The position numbers were made by a program, and so were the translations under genes. From Shewanella psychropiezotolerans (GTDB lineage: Bacteria; Pseudomonadota; Gammaproteobacteria; Enterobacterales; Shewanellaceae), in NCBI RefSeq assembly GCF_007197555.1, contig NZ_CP041614.1, positions 5,014,001 through 5,078,000 on the forward strand: DNA of 64,000 nt. Reading direction: 5' to 3'. The notes beneath the pieces were generated by a model. That model saw only the letters and a program-made list of their open reading frames with translations. It was not told where the DNA came from and did not search any database. Below are positions 8,499 to 16,379 of the stretch, in pieces; position 1 is the first letter of the stretch, and the number at the start of each line of letters is the position of its first letter.

Positions 8499-8918
8499 TC
8501 ATCGATTTCTAGATAAAAGTGCTAATACATCTCTACTCATCTGAAAATCTACATCATCAATCCAATCCTGTACCCCGGCTGGCGTCTGACAAACAAAATC
8601 ATAGAGCTGTTGATAAGCATCTTTCGAAGTCACAGCTTCGAAATCAGCACTTTGTACTAGCGTCAAAATAAAGGTGATTTTATGAAATTGGCTATCCAAT
8701 ATGCCTTCCACCACGATCGCCTTAACCGTTGCCTCAGAATAATCTCGTAACATAGAAAACCAATCAATGACGGCTTGCTTGTCGACATAAATTTCTACAT
8801 CAGACAATCGGTTCCAGCTAAGGCGTTCCGATTTTGCTTTCAATAATTGATAAGGATCCAGTGATTGCCCCTGCAAATGACAATGAGCAATGCGACTCGA
8901 TCGGTTATTTGTGGCCAT
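8499..8918 (-). CDS. Unrecognised T3SS-locus protein
   Basis: This 139-residue soluble protein has alternating strand-like segments (DVEIYVDKQAVIDWFSML, HKITFILTLVQSADF) and an acidic C-terminal part with a Trp-Ile-Asp-Asp turn. No catalytic motif, signal or membrane helix is visible. It overlaps the upstream gene by 14 bases and ends 7 bases before the SctQ-like gene, so it is produced with them. It may be a chaperone or part of a divergent sorting platform or gatekeeper; I cannot choose. Confidence 0.45.
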   Translation of the reverse strand: MATNNRSSRIAHCHLQGQSLDPYQLLKAKSERLSWNRLSDVEIYVDKQAVIDWFSMLRDYSEATVKAIVVEGILDSQFHKITFILTLVQSADFEAVTSKDAYQQLYDFVCQTPAGVQDWIDDVDFQMSRDVLALLSRNR

Positions 8919-9465
8919 TGTTATCTAACTCTTGTTCATCTGACTTTCGTTTAGCTGACTTTCGCTTATCGTAACGACGGCATAACACCAAAATTGACAA
9001 CAAGCCATCCAGATTATGCTCGTAAGCAAGAAGCTGTTGCACTGTCTGACTATCGACATTCATATCCTCTGTCAACTGAAACTCATCAATGTGTTTTTTA
9101 AGTAATTTTCGCAATGCCCTAGGGTATAGATGCTCACAAACTCTGGCCGCGTTCAGGATCCAACGTTGAGCATCATTCAATGACTCTATGTCGAGTAAGC
9201 TGTCAGAAAAACCTTGCCAATTACGCAATGCCTTGAGTTGATAGCTGTTTAGCTGTTTAGCAAATTGACCTTGCTGCTGAAAAGTTAAAGGCTTACGTTC
9301 AACACGAAACAGACGAGGATACTTTTTGGCTCGCTTATCCGGTTGACTTACCTCTTTGACACGACGAGGCTTAAAATCCTCACGAGTTTGCTGACCCCGC
9401 GTCACCTCCGACACTCTTTCTGTACGTTGTGGTATAGCCAAGGATATAGGTCGCAGCATCGTCAA
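8905..9465 (-). CDS. Unrecognised basic T3SS-locus protein
   Basis: The protein has 186 residues with a strongly basic, unstructured N-terminal third (residues 1-60, many Arg, Lys and Gln), a helical middle part (about 65-165) and a Lys/Asp-rich tail. It lies 33 bases after the translocator SctB gene and overlaps the next gene. An intact gatekeeper (SctW), needle-length regulator (SctP) or SctO was not seen in the window, and one of these may be this protein in diverged form. I see no motif that decides it. Confidence 0.4.
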   Translation of the reverse strand: MTMLRPISLAIPQRTERVSEVTRGQQTREDFKPRRVKEVSQPDKRAKKYPRLFRVERKPLTFQQQGQFAKQLNSYQLKALRNWQGFSDSLLDIESLNDAQRWILNAARVCEHLYPRALRKLLKKHIDEFQLTEDMNVDSQTVQQLLAYEHNLDGLLSILVLCRRYDKRKSAKRKSDEQELDNNGHK

Positions 9466-9498
9466 TCAGAGCGAGATAAGCTCGCTCTGCCCTTAGTT

Positions 9499-10305
9499 TT
9501 ATCGGTTAGTTACCAGACTAGCTCTTGCCACAGCATCAAGGATCTCATTCAACTTCACACCTTCAGCAGTCAGATCTTGAATGTATTGATCAAGCTGTGC
9601 ATCGAACTTCTCTTTCAAGTCTTTGCTGGCTTGCAACTCTTCTTGCCCTTTCACCTGTTCAGCATTTTGAATCTCATTAGCATTGCCAACCATACCATCG
9701 GCCATTCCACCCATCTGAGTGACAGAGTTATATTTAGCGGTACGCTGCTGCTGGAGACTTGCAGTGTATTTATTGAGTTCTTTCGACGTTAAATCAGACA
9801 CTTTTGGAGACTTATCAAGGTTAGTGATTTTGCCTGATTCTAGATCAGTCACTTTTAATAACTTAACCCCTCCAGTATCTGCCGCCCCATTACCCGACAT
9901 TTTAGATAAATGTTTATCTGTCAGAGTCTTAGTTTGTCCAATACGCACGGTAGCTCCCGTGGTCATCGCCATATTAACCACAGATGACGCTAAGGAAATA
10001 CCAAAACGCAACTTGGCATCATTAGATTTATCCTGTGCTAGCATAGTAGCAAGAGCCGATGTGGCAACGGCTTCACCAATACGGTTTTTCATGACTTGAG
10101 CACGAACCTCCCTAGACGACGCGATAATTTGCGACAAGAGCGCAAGCAAATCACTCATTGATACAGTACCTTTATTGACCTCCGTCAATGAACTATCATA
10201 GGAGTTCCATGTTTTCTTATCTGCTGGATTAGACTGAGAAAATGAGGCAGTCTCTTCAGTCATTATCGATTGAGATGACTGTGCATTTATTGAAATTGAG
10301 TTCAT
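9499..10305 (-). CDS. sctB: T3SS minor translocator SctB (SipC/IpaC/YopD-like)
   Basis: This 268-residue secreted protein starts with a polar Ser/Asn/Gln-rich region without a Sec signal. A moderately hydrophobic segment spans about 95-120 (LRFGISLASSVVNMAMTTGA), and an amphipathic helix lies near the C-terminus. Small translocators of the SipC/IpaC/YopD group have this layout and form the host-membrane pore with SctE. It starts 14 bases after the sctE stop in the canonical sctE-sctB order downstream of a TPR chaperone. The assignment is from order and architecture. Confidence 0.7.
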   Translation of the reverse strand: MNSISINAQSSQSIMTEETASFSQSNPADKKTWNSYDSSLTEVNKGTVSMSDLLALLSQIIASSREVRAQVMKNRIGEAVATSALATMLAQDKSNDAKLRFGISLASSVVNMAMTTGATVRIGQTKTLTDKHLSKMSGNGAADTGGVKLLKVTDLESGKITNLDKSPKVSDLTSKELNKYTASLQQQRTAKYNSVTQMGGMADGMVGNANEIQNAEQVKGQEELQASKDLKEKFDAQLDQYIQDLTAEGVKLNEILDAVARASLVTNR

Positions 10306-10319
10306 AAATTTACTTCCTC

Positions 10320-11369
10320 TTACATATTGATTGATATAATCTTGTCGTTAAATTCACGCTGATCACTATTAACTTTAAATAGTGATTCAAAAGCATGACT
10401 CACTGCCCGCAACGCTTGACTAAGCATCATCAATATTTGTTGGATTCGAGTAGCTAACTCTTCTTGTTCCGCTTGCGCAATTTCAAGATCTTTGGTGATA
10501 TCTGCAGACTTAATCCCGTAGCCACTACTCACAACAGAAGTCAAATTTGAGCCAACTGAGCTTGCCTGACCGATTTGAGCTGTCAGCTTTTCGCCACCGA
10601 CAGCAAAGGATTTTAGTTTATCGAGTAATGGCTCAATGAACTTCATGATCTTATTGACCGTATTTTGAATTTTGGTCGATAATGTGGTAAATGATTTGAA
10701 TGTATTAAGGGCATCAACAGCTTTATCAACCAAATTAGCCACTTTAGCAGCACCACTTGCCGCAGCTTTACTGGCACTTGCCAGGAAGTTCCCTGGATTA
10801 AAACTGACCACCATACCGATAATGCCGATGGCAATCTCCAACCCCATAGACACATATCCTCGAATTTCTTCTGAAACACCGGCAGCTTGCAGAATCTTAT
10901 CGACGATTTTAGGGAGCACAATCGCAGCAATCATAACGCCTATCATCACTGCAGCCATCACAGGGTTAAACGGTGCCATTACTATCGCAGCAAGAAAGCC
11001 AAATGCCATGGCAATCTTGCCCCAAATCCCCTGACTTTTTTGGGCTTGTTTCTGCTCTTCGATTTGCGCCATTCGTTCATTAAGCGAATCAATTTGTGTG
11101 TTTTTTTGGAGTTCAATCAGCGTTTTTTTAGCTTCAGAGTTCTCTTTTCCTGTACCTGAAAATGCGCTTGCCGCCAATTTCATACTCTCTTGCACCATAC
11201 GCCAGAGCTGACTGTTGGACACTCCTACCGCACTACCAGGTAGCGGTTGATTCGGCTTGGGCTGTTGTTCAGCTTGGGCTTCATTACTTTGACGCAGAAC
11301 GCTCAGGCTCGGGTCTTCGGCTGTGCTGACAATGCTTGGCACAGTAATGGCACTCATGAATGTACTCAT
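10320..11369 (-). CDS. sctE: T3SS major translocator SctE (SipB/YopB-like)
   Basis: The protein has 349 residues. An N-terminal polar and coiled-coil part (about 70-112) is followed by two long hydrophobic hairpins (about 114-155, FGFLAAIVMAPFNPVMAAVM; and 172-200, MGLEIAIGIIGMVVSF). The C-terminal half is helical. This matches the IpaB/SipB/YopB/SseC translocator family, which inserts in the host membrane to form the pore. A TPR chaperone lies upstream and the small translocator gene directly downstream. No Sec signal is present, as expected for a type III substrate. Confidence 0.85.
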   Translation of the reverse strand: MSTFMSAITVPSIVSTAEDPSLSVLRQSNEAQAEQQPKPNQPLPGSAVGVSNSQLWRMVQESMKLAASAFSGTGKENSEAKKTLIELQKNTQIDSLNERMAQIEEQKQAQKSQGIWGKIAMAFGFLAAIVMAPFNPVMAAVMIGVMIAAIVLPKIVDKILQAAGVSEEIRGYVSMGLEIAIGIIGMVVSFNPGNFLASASKAAASGAAKVANLVDKAVDALNTFKSFTTLSTKIQNTVNKIMKFIEPLLDKLKSFAVGGEKLTAQIGQASSVGSNLTSVVSSGYGIKSADITKDLEIAQAEQEELATRIQQILMMLSQALRAVSHAFESLFKVNSDQREFNDKIISINM

Positions 11370-11433
11370 CTTAATTTCCTTTCATGTGATAATACTGGGA
11401 ATTGGTGCACTCATATTATTGATACACCATAAC

Positions 11434-11506
11434 TCTCGCGACGCGAGCGGCATGGCCCCCAGCGTTACCATGCCCTTCTATTTTGTCCCGAGATCTTAAA
11501 TCTGGG
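11434..11506 (-). promoter_or_regulatory. Cluster of three small hairpins before sctE
   Basis: The 142-base gap between the tip-like gene and sctE contains three inverted repeats: CTCGCG/CGCGAG-type at 11435-11447, GGCATGG/CCATGCC at 11449-11474, and CCCgAGAT/ATCTgGGG at about 11487-11506. None has a clear T-run on the coding strand. They could be mRNA processing or stability elements that set different levels of the tip-like and translocator proteins. Confidence 0.45.
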
Positions 11507-11511
11507 GCTAT

Positions 11512-12684
11512 TTAGATGTTGCGGGCTATGGCCATCTGTTCATCACGACTGATTTGAATCCAGTACTTAAGAGTTTGCTGAATCATCTTTACCTGATCGC
11601 CAATACGATTAACTTCCTTTATGTCATCGTCAGTCAGTTCACGTGGTGGAAAATCGGTATACATATTTTTAAAGTAAGCTGCATCCAACCCGGTACCAAA
11701 CCAATCAATCACAGTGTGACCATTTTGAGTGACTTCACGCCAACCTTCATTATCCGCTTCACCATCATTTTTAAATAAAAAGTCCATCGCATCTGTATAG
11801 TCAGTACCCGGAGTATTATTGATGATGTAGGCATCTAATTCACCCACTGACGCCGTTAAAAACATCTCGATGGTATCTTGTGTAACGTCTGGATACTGGT
11901 CCAAATACGCGGCCATCAATGCCATACGTAACATAGGAGATAGGCCTGCACTGTTTGGATAATTAGCATCACCAACAAAACCACCTTGCTTATCGAAATT
12001 ATTCCTATATTGCTGTTCCAGGGACGCTGGTGCCCCTTGTTCAACTTTCATATAAGTTAAAATGTCATGACATAGGCTCCCATCTGGTGCACTCGCTAAC
12101 ATAAAATTGAAAATGTCAGCTGTCTCATTTGCAAACTGAGTTCCGTCCCAACCTTCATGATACCCATGTGAGCCAGATCCTGTGCTTTCCAAATAATGCA
12201 TCATCTTAGCTTCCATACCAGGAGGTAGATCTGCGTATTCCGAGGAGTGTGAGATGTAATCCATGATTGCTAATTGAAATAAGTCCTCTAGTTCACTACC
12301 ACTGACTCCATCTTTAATGAAACCATCAAACATCACCCGCATAGCGCTCTCGAACATAGGCAAGCCACCATTAGTCCAACCTTGAATAACCTCTAATTGC
12401 TTACCATAGGCTTCGATACTTCCAGCCAAAGCTAACGCTATTGCACTCTCAGCATTTTGGCTAACCATAGCCATTACCACTTGCTTTTGTTGCGCCGCAA
12501 CCATAAGCAAGGTGCTAACATCTACTGGCTCGGCTTCAAACGTGGCAAGAGGTTTATCTGCCTTAGCGAGCATCAAACCCGCTTTATTTGTGGCAATTTG
12601 CTCCGCTGACTTTATGTCTGATTTGTCTAAACCAGACTGGACTTGCCACAGGGGCTGAGCTATCGAAACTCCAGACATACTCAT
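11512..12684 (-). CDS. Tip-like secreted T3SS protein, paralogue A (SctA candidate)
   Basis: This 390-residue acidic protein has no Sec signal. The N-terminal block (about 62-120, including SQNAESAIALALAGSIEAYG) and the C-terminal ~45 residues (including GDQVKMIQQTLKYW) are nearly the same in the neighbouring paralogue. The middle is diverged and contains STGSGSHG in both. The helical C-terminus and the position between the TPR chaperone and sctE are where needle-tip or hydrophilic translocator genes usually lie. SctA is therefore my best guess, but no SipD/LcrV signature is clear. Alternatives are a pair of chaperoned effectors. The ATG follows the upstream paralogue by 20 bases, with AAGGAG as ribosome site. 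Confidence 0.5.
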   Translation of the reverse strand: MSMSGVSIAQPLWQVQSGLDKSDIKSAEQIATNKAGLMLAKADKPLATFEAEPVDVSTLLMVAAQQKQVVMAMVSQNAESAIALALAGSIEAYGKQLEVIQGWTNGGLPMFESAMRVMFDGFIKDGVSGSELEDLFQLAIMDYISHSSEYADLPPGMEAKMMHYLESTGSGSHGYHEGWDGTQFANETADIFNFMLASAPDGSLCHDILTYMKVEQGAPASLEQQYRNNFDKQGGFVGDANYPNSAGLSPMLRMALMAAYLDQYPDVTQDTIEMFLTASVGELDAYIINNTPGTDYTDAMDFLFKNDGEADNEGWREVTQNGHTVIDWFGTGLDAAYFKNMYTDFPPRELTDDDIKEVNRIGDQVKMIQQTLKYWIQISRDEQMAIARNI

Positions 12685-12704
12685 AGCAACACTCCTTCAA
12701 ATAA

Positions 12705-13897
12705 TTATATATTTCTAGCGATGGCCATTTGTTCATCACGACAGATTTGAATCCAATATTTAAGGGTCTGCTGAAGCATCTTCACCTGATCGCCTATTCG
12801 ATTTACTTCTTTTAATTCTTCATCAGTCAGTGCTCGTTGGGGAAGTTGGTATAAAGGCTAACAAGATCATTAATATTAATGCCATCTCCCTTCCAATCCA
12901 CTTGACTTGTATGCCCCCCAGGATAGTTATACCCCTCCTGTAACTGCCAATTGGTTGAATCACAAAACCACGATAATGTTGTCAACGGTCCCAATGAGCC
13001 CGGGCCAAAGGTTTTATTGATGTAATTATCTATATCGGCAACGGATCCATTCAGAATAAGTTCAACCTCTTCCTGAGTCATAGTCGAATGTTGACTCAGA
13101 GATTCACTCAGAATAAAGAGGCGCAGCATAGGGCTAAAATCACTGGCACCACTATCCCACCATCCATAATCTTGATAGTAATTATTTTCAATTTGTCCAC
13201 ACAGTTCATTAGCACCACCAGCCGCTTCTAGACCATCCATGGCTTGATCGAGTAATGACCCTTCCGGAATATTGCCGTTCGACAAGATACCCTCATATAA
13301 TTTACGAGTAACATCGGCTAACTCCTTTGGAGTATCATAATTGGCTTCATGTAAGCCATGACTGCCACTTCCCGTACTCTCCAAAATATGGCTAATATCT
13401 TCCTTATTCTTTTCATACCAATCCGTAAGACCATATTTCTCGGGATTTATCATGACCTCTAGTAAAGCGATCTGGAATACATCCTCTAGCTCTTCAGGCT
13501 GTATTCCCCCTTCTTCGAGATCTGCCAGCATCAGCCACAATGCAGACTCAAACATAGCAACACCACCATTTGTCCATCCCTGTATCACTTCAAGTTGTTT
13601 ACCATAAGCTTCGATACTTCCAGCCAAAGCTAATGCTATTGCACTCTCAGAGTTTTGGCTGACCATGGCTGCTACTAACTGCTTTTGATGTGTAGCAATA
13701 GCGGCAAGCACCTGAGTTGGTTCCGTATCATTTGGAGTAAATGGAAGAATCTGAGCTAAATTGACCTCTTCTTTAGTGGCTAATTCAATAAGCTTATTAC
13801 TCTCCTCAAATTTAGCCTTTCCAACCTCTAATTGATTTGAACTCCCCTTTTCCACATTATCTACACCTGCTAATGACCATGAGTGAACTGGTATCAT
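12705..13897 (-). CDS. Tip-like secreted T3SS protein, paralogue B, with an apparent frameshift near the end
   Basis: The open frame stops at 12827 after 356 residues (TNFPNEH). The expected C-terminal block, similar to paralogue A, continues in another frame: LTDEELKEVNRIGDQV to AIARNI, ending with TAA at 12705-12707. Adding one C to the run of four C on the coding strand (plus-strand G at 12839-12842) restores a 397-residue protein with TNFPQRALTDEE at the junction. The N-terminal block QNSESAIALALAGSIEAYG and the central STGSGSHG match paralogue A, while the middle third differs strongly. The same comments on function apply: secreted, probably tip or translocon associated. Coordinates are for the restored gene. 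Confidence 0.55.
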
Positions 13898-13987
13898 TTG
13901 TTGAACCTCTAATTAAAGTAAATACCATTCTAATAACAGCCACAGTACTGAAACAAACTTTTAACTTGTTGAGTTGCATTCCACTTA

Positions 13988-14473
13988 TTATAAATATGGA
14001 TGTAACTGTTTTTTAAGGTAGTCATACCGGTCCAAATAAAAACCGTTTAAATTATTTTCTTTGACGATTATTAATGTGACACTTGCCTGTGTATATTCTT
14101 TCAATTTATAATGACAAAGTGAAATATTAAGAATGGTCTCATCCAAATCATTAGTTGGAAATGTTTTCAGTATATTCAATATTTCCAATGCTTTTTTAAA
14201 CTGGCCTTTCTCTAAAAGAATCGCCGCCAGACTACCTGGCCCTCGATGATCATATGGATTCAAGCCAATATAGGCAGAGAATATAATTTCAGCTTCCTTA
14301 AATTGGAAGTTATTGTAGAAGCTCACACCTAATTCATAAATTGATTTTATTTGAGTTATTGTGATTTTCTTTGACTTACGCATCATCGCAATATCTTGCT
14401 CGATCACAGTACCCTTAAGCAGTTCAAAAAAATCCTCACAAGCCTCACCGGGTTTTATAGCTTTTTTTTTCAT
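13988..14473 (-). CDS. TPR class II chaperone for translocators (SicA/LcrH/SycD-like)
   Basis: This 161-residue protein carries tetratricopeptide-like repeats (about 45-150) with the typical first-repeat pattern IYELGVSFYNNFQFKEAEII and the phrase NPYDHRGPGSLAAILLEKGQ. SicA/IpgC/SycD proteins keep the two translocators apart and soluble in the cytoplasm and can act as co-regulators. It is encoded just upstream of the tip-like and translocator genes, the normal place. The start is the ATG at 14473, preceded by AGGAAAC. Confidence 0.8.
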   Translation of the reverse strand: MKKKAIKPGEACEDFFELLKGTVIEQDIAMMRKSKKITITQIKSIYELGVSFYNNFQFKEAEIIFSAYIGLNPYDHRGPGSLAAILLEKGQFKKALEILNILKTFPTNDLDETILNISLCHYKLKEYTQASVTLIIVKENNLNGFYLDRYDYLKKQLHPYL

Positions 14474-14503
14474 GTTTCCTCAATCCAAGTTAAGTCGAAA
14501 ATG

Positions 14504-14995
14504 TTACCCCACGTTAAGATTTATATTGGCACCCTTGGTCACTTGCGAAATTAATCCCCCCAACCGGGCAGGAAATCGCACAACCAGCGCAGAGTCAGGC
14601 AGTGACACACCGAGTCTCATAGACCAGATAATGGCGTGACGTGGATTGTGTTCCGCCAGTAACATAAGTCCTAACTGTTCTAAACATATAGATCTAGTAC
14701 GATTAGAATCCAGACCAATTCCCAGAGTGTTAGACCAAAGATATAGCCTCTGTTCAAGACTCTTCTTGCTCAATAGCCAAGACCTATCACTGGCGTAATA
14801 TTTTAATGTTTGATACATAACAATATTGCCTAAAATACTCGCAGCATTAGAAATATCAGACCGTCTTGGTGTAAACCAAATTTTCACCTCTCTCTCAGTC
14901 AAAGATGTAAGAACTCGATATTCATCTTCACTGAGTCGACGTTTTACCAACAAATAATGTAGATAGGTTTGGTACAACTTTTTATATTTCTTCAT
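14504..14995 (-). CDS. SctK-like (OrgA/MxiK type) sorting-platform accessory, candidate
   Basis: The protein has 163 residues, is basic and helical, and lacks signal or membrane segments. It overlaps the end of sctJ by 14 bases. In Salmonella SPI-1 and Shigella the gene after prgK/mxiJ is orgA/mxiK, encoding the SctK adaptor that joins SctQ pods to the ring. Position, size and the motif RFPARLGGL near the C-terminus make SctK the best candidate. Sequence support alone is weak. Confidence 0.42.
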   Translation of the reverse strand: MKKYKKLYQTYLHYLLVKRRLSEDEYRVLTSLTEREVKIWFTPRRSDISNAASILGNIVMYQTLKYYASDRSWLLSKKSLEQRLYLWSNTLGIGLDSNRTRSICLEQLGLMLLAEHNPRHAIIWSMRLGVSLPDSALVVRFPARLGGLISQVTKGANINLNVG

Positions 14996-15527
14996 TTCCG
15001 ATATTCTGAAAAAAATAACTTACAGTTAATGTATCTAAGTCTGAAACCAGTCCATTCAAAAAACGCTCAATATTCAATTTATTTCTCGGTTCAATTTCAT
15101 CGAAGCTCAAAATAAGTACTGACACTCGCTTAGTTTTATCCCCAGTAACAACCACACTCGTACGCAATACGTTGGGAATAACACTCAACTTATTGTATAT
15201 GACTCGACTTTCAAGTAAGTTCCCCTTTACCATTTCTAACTTACTTAAACTGGCAAATTTAGACTCTAAAAGATCATTTAGATCTTCTCGTTCAAAATAA
15301 AAATTAAATTTGGTTAGTACCTGCCTCGCCTTTACTAAGTTCTCTTTACTGACAGAGACAAGATAATGCTCTTTAGTAACAGATAATGTTGCGGAAACCT
15401 GATATCGACCAAGTAAAACAATAACCTTATTGGCAAAATCAGCAGATTCGAAACTTGCCACCTCTAAATTACCTTGATCATTACATCCACAAAGCATAAA
15501 AAGCACTATCCAGAACAGTCTCTTCAT
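14982..15527 (-). CDS. sctJ: T3SS inner-membrane ring lipoprotein SctJ, short form
   Basis: The 181-residue protein has a lipoprotein signal (MKRLFWIVLFMLCGCN, lipid Cys15). Two small ring-building domains of the PrgK/YscJ type follow: residues ~22-75 with the pattern of FANKVIVLLGRYQVSATLSV, and ~95-175 with LESRVIYNKLSVIPNVLRTSVVV. Usual family members have about 240 residues and a C-terminal membrane helix; this one ends after the second ring domain. Some SctJ proteins do lack the helix, so it may still be functional. It overlaps the end of sctI by one base and is the second gene of the block. Confidence 0.85.
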   Translation of the reverse strand: MKRLFWIVLFMLCGCNDQGNLEVASFESADFANKVIVLLGRYQVSATLSVTKEHYLVSVSKENLVKARQVLTKFNFYFEREDLNDLLESKFASLSKLEMVKGNLLESRVIYNKLSVIPNVLRTSVVVTGDKTKRVSVLILSFDEIEPRNKLNIERFLNGLVSDLDTLTVSYFFQNIGNEEI

Positions 15528-15775
15528 TACTGCGCCTTCATAACATCATTAATTGCCGTAGCAGACTTAGAGGCTATTTTTGTGACTGTCTCTTGGTACA
15601 TGCTGTAATGAAATACAGATTGCTGTAAGGCCAGAGTGTCTTGTAAAGAAATAGTGTTTCCACCTTCATTTATCTTCTGTAAATCATCCATGATTTCTTG
15701 AAACCCCTCACCTATGTTGTTGTAGGTATCTTCAAGCACTGAGGGCTGAATTGCTTGCACGTTAAGATCTGCCAT
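15527..15775 (-). CDS. sctI: T3SS inner rod protein SctI
   Basis: An 82-residue protein whose C-terminal half (LQDTLALQQSVFHYSMYQET followed by VTKIASKSATAIND) has the LQ...Y...KxxSK pattern of inner-rod subunits of the PrgJ/YscI/MxiI group. It builds the short rod between the export gate and the needle and is itself secreted early. It comes first in the visible block, right before sctJ, which is the SPI-1-like order. The needle protein gene that often precedes it is not found upstream here. Confidence 0.7.
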   Translation of the reverse strand: MADLNVQAIQPSVLEDTYNNIGEGFQEIMDDLQKINEGGNTISLQDTLALQQSVFHYSMYQETVTKIASKSATAINDVMKAQ

Positions 15776-16379
15776 TACTTAAGCTGTTCTCTAAGCTATT
15801 AAAAGTTCCGTGGCGATATTAGGACAGTCAACATCGGCAAGCAAATGGATAAACTTGAATCATTGTGAAAACTTACGAAATGAAAAGTTAAAAGTTAATT
15901 TCAATAACTTAATGTGACATTGCAATTTAATTCCGAGGGTAGACAATTGATTTCACTTAACATTATTTCAGACTTTTTGGAGATTTTGTTATTTCAGATT
16001 ATCGAAATCAACCTGCATATTCGCGCGCCAGTTTTACATTAATTTCTATAATAGCGCTCACTAAAACAAGTACTTTTCCTCGTTAATTCAGGTATTGCAT
16101 GTTTACTTCTGGTTGGCGCAGCGGTATCCCCTTACTTTCGATGTTCAATTCACTCAACTGCAATTTATTCAAGCCATGCTGAGCGGTTCAGGTCTAATCG
16201 ATTTGAATACCTTGATTGTGGATTATACAAGCGTCAATCGGGGTGAGCAGATAATACAATGTCATCCCTACTTCACTTACTTCACTTACTTCACTTACTT
16301 CACTTCAGTTAAAAATACTAATCCCCTCTATGTACTAGTATTTATACCAAGCAAATATCAAAGCTTGTGAGGTAAGTTC
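15776..16379. other. Divergent intergenic region at the T3SS right boundary
   Basis: About 600 bases separate sctI (minus) from the POT transporter gene (plus). The sctI-proximal part is A/T-rich and should hold the T3SS promoter, but I see no recognisable activator site. A plus-strand TATAAT occurs at 16047-16052 without a good -35. The right part is unlike any gene I recognise and contains a 9-bp tandem repeat. Confidence 0.4.
16272..16307. repeat. 9-bp tandem repeat, about four copies
   Basis: The unit TTCACTTAC occurs three times in a row, followed by a fourth with two changes. It lies 70 bases upstream of the POT transporter gene and could vary in copy number. Confidence 0.85.

Noticed and set aside
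1..15775. Flagellar export cluster
   Set aside because: Translocator, inner-rod, SctJ-type lipoprotein and TPR chaperone genes are specific to injectisomes, and no flagellar structural genes are present.
16095..16370. Open frame of 91 codons between sctI and the POT gene
   Set aside because: No ribosome site, no recognisable family, and it includes the 9-bp tandem repeat translated as FTYFTYFTY; treated as non-coding.
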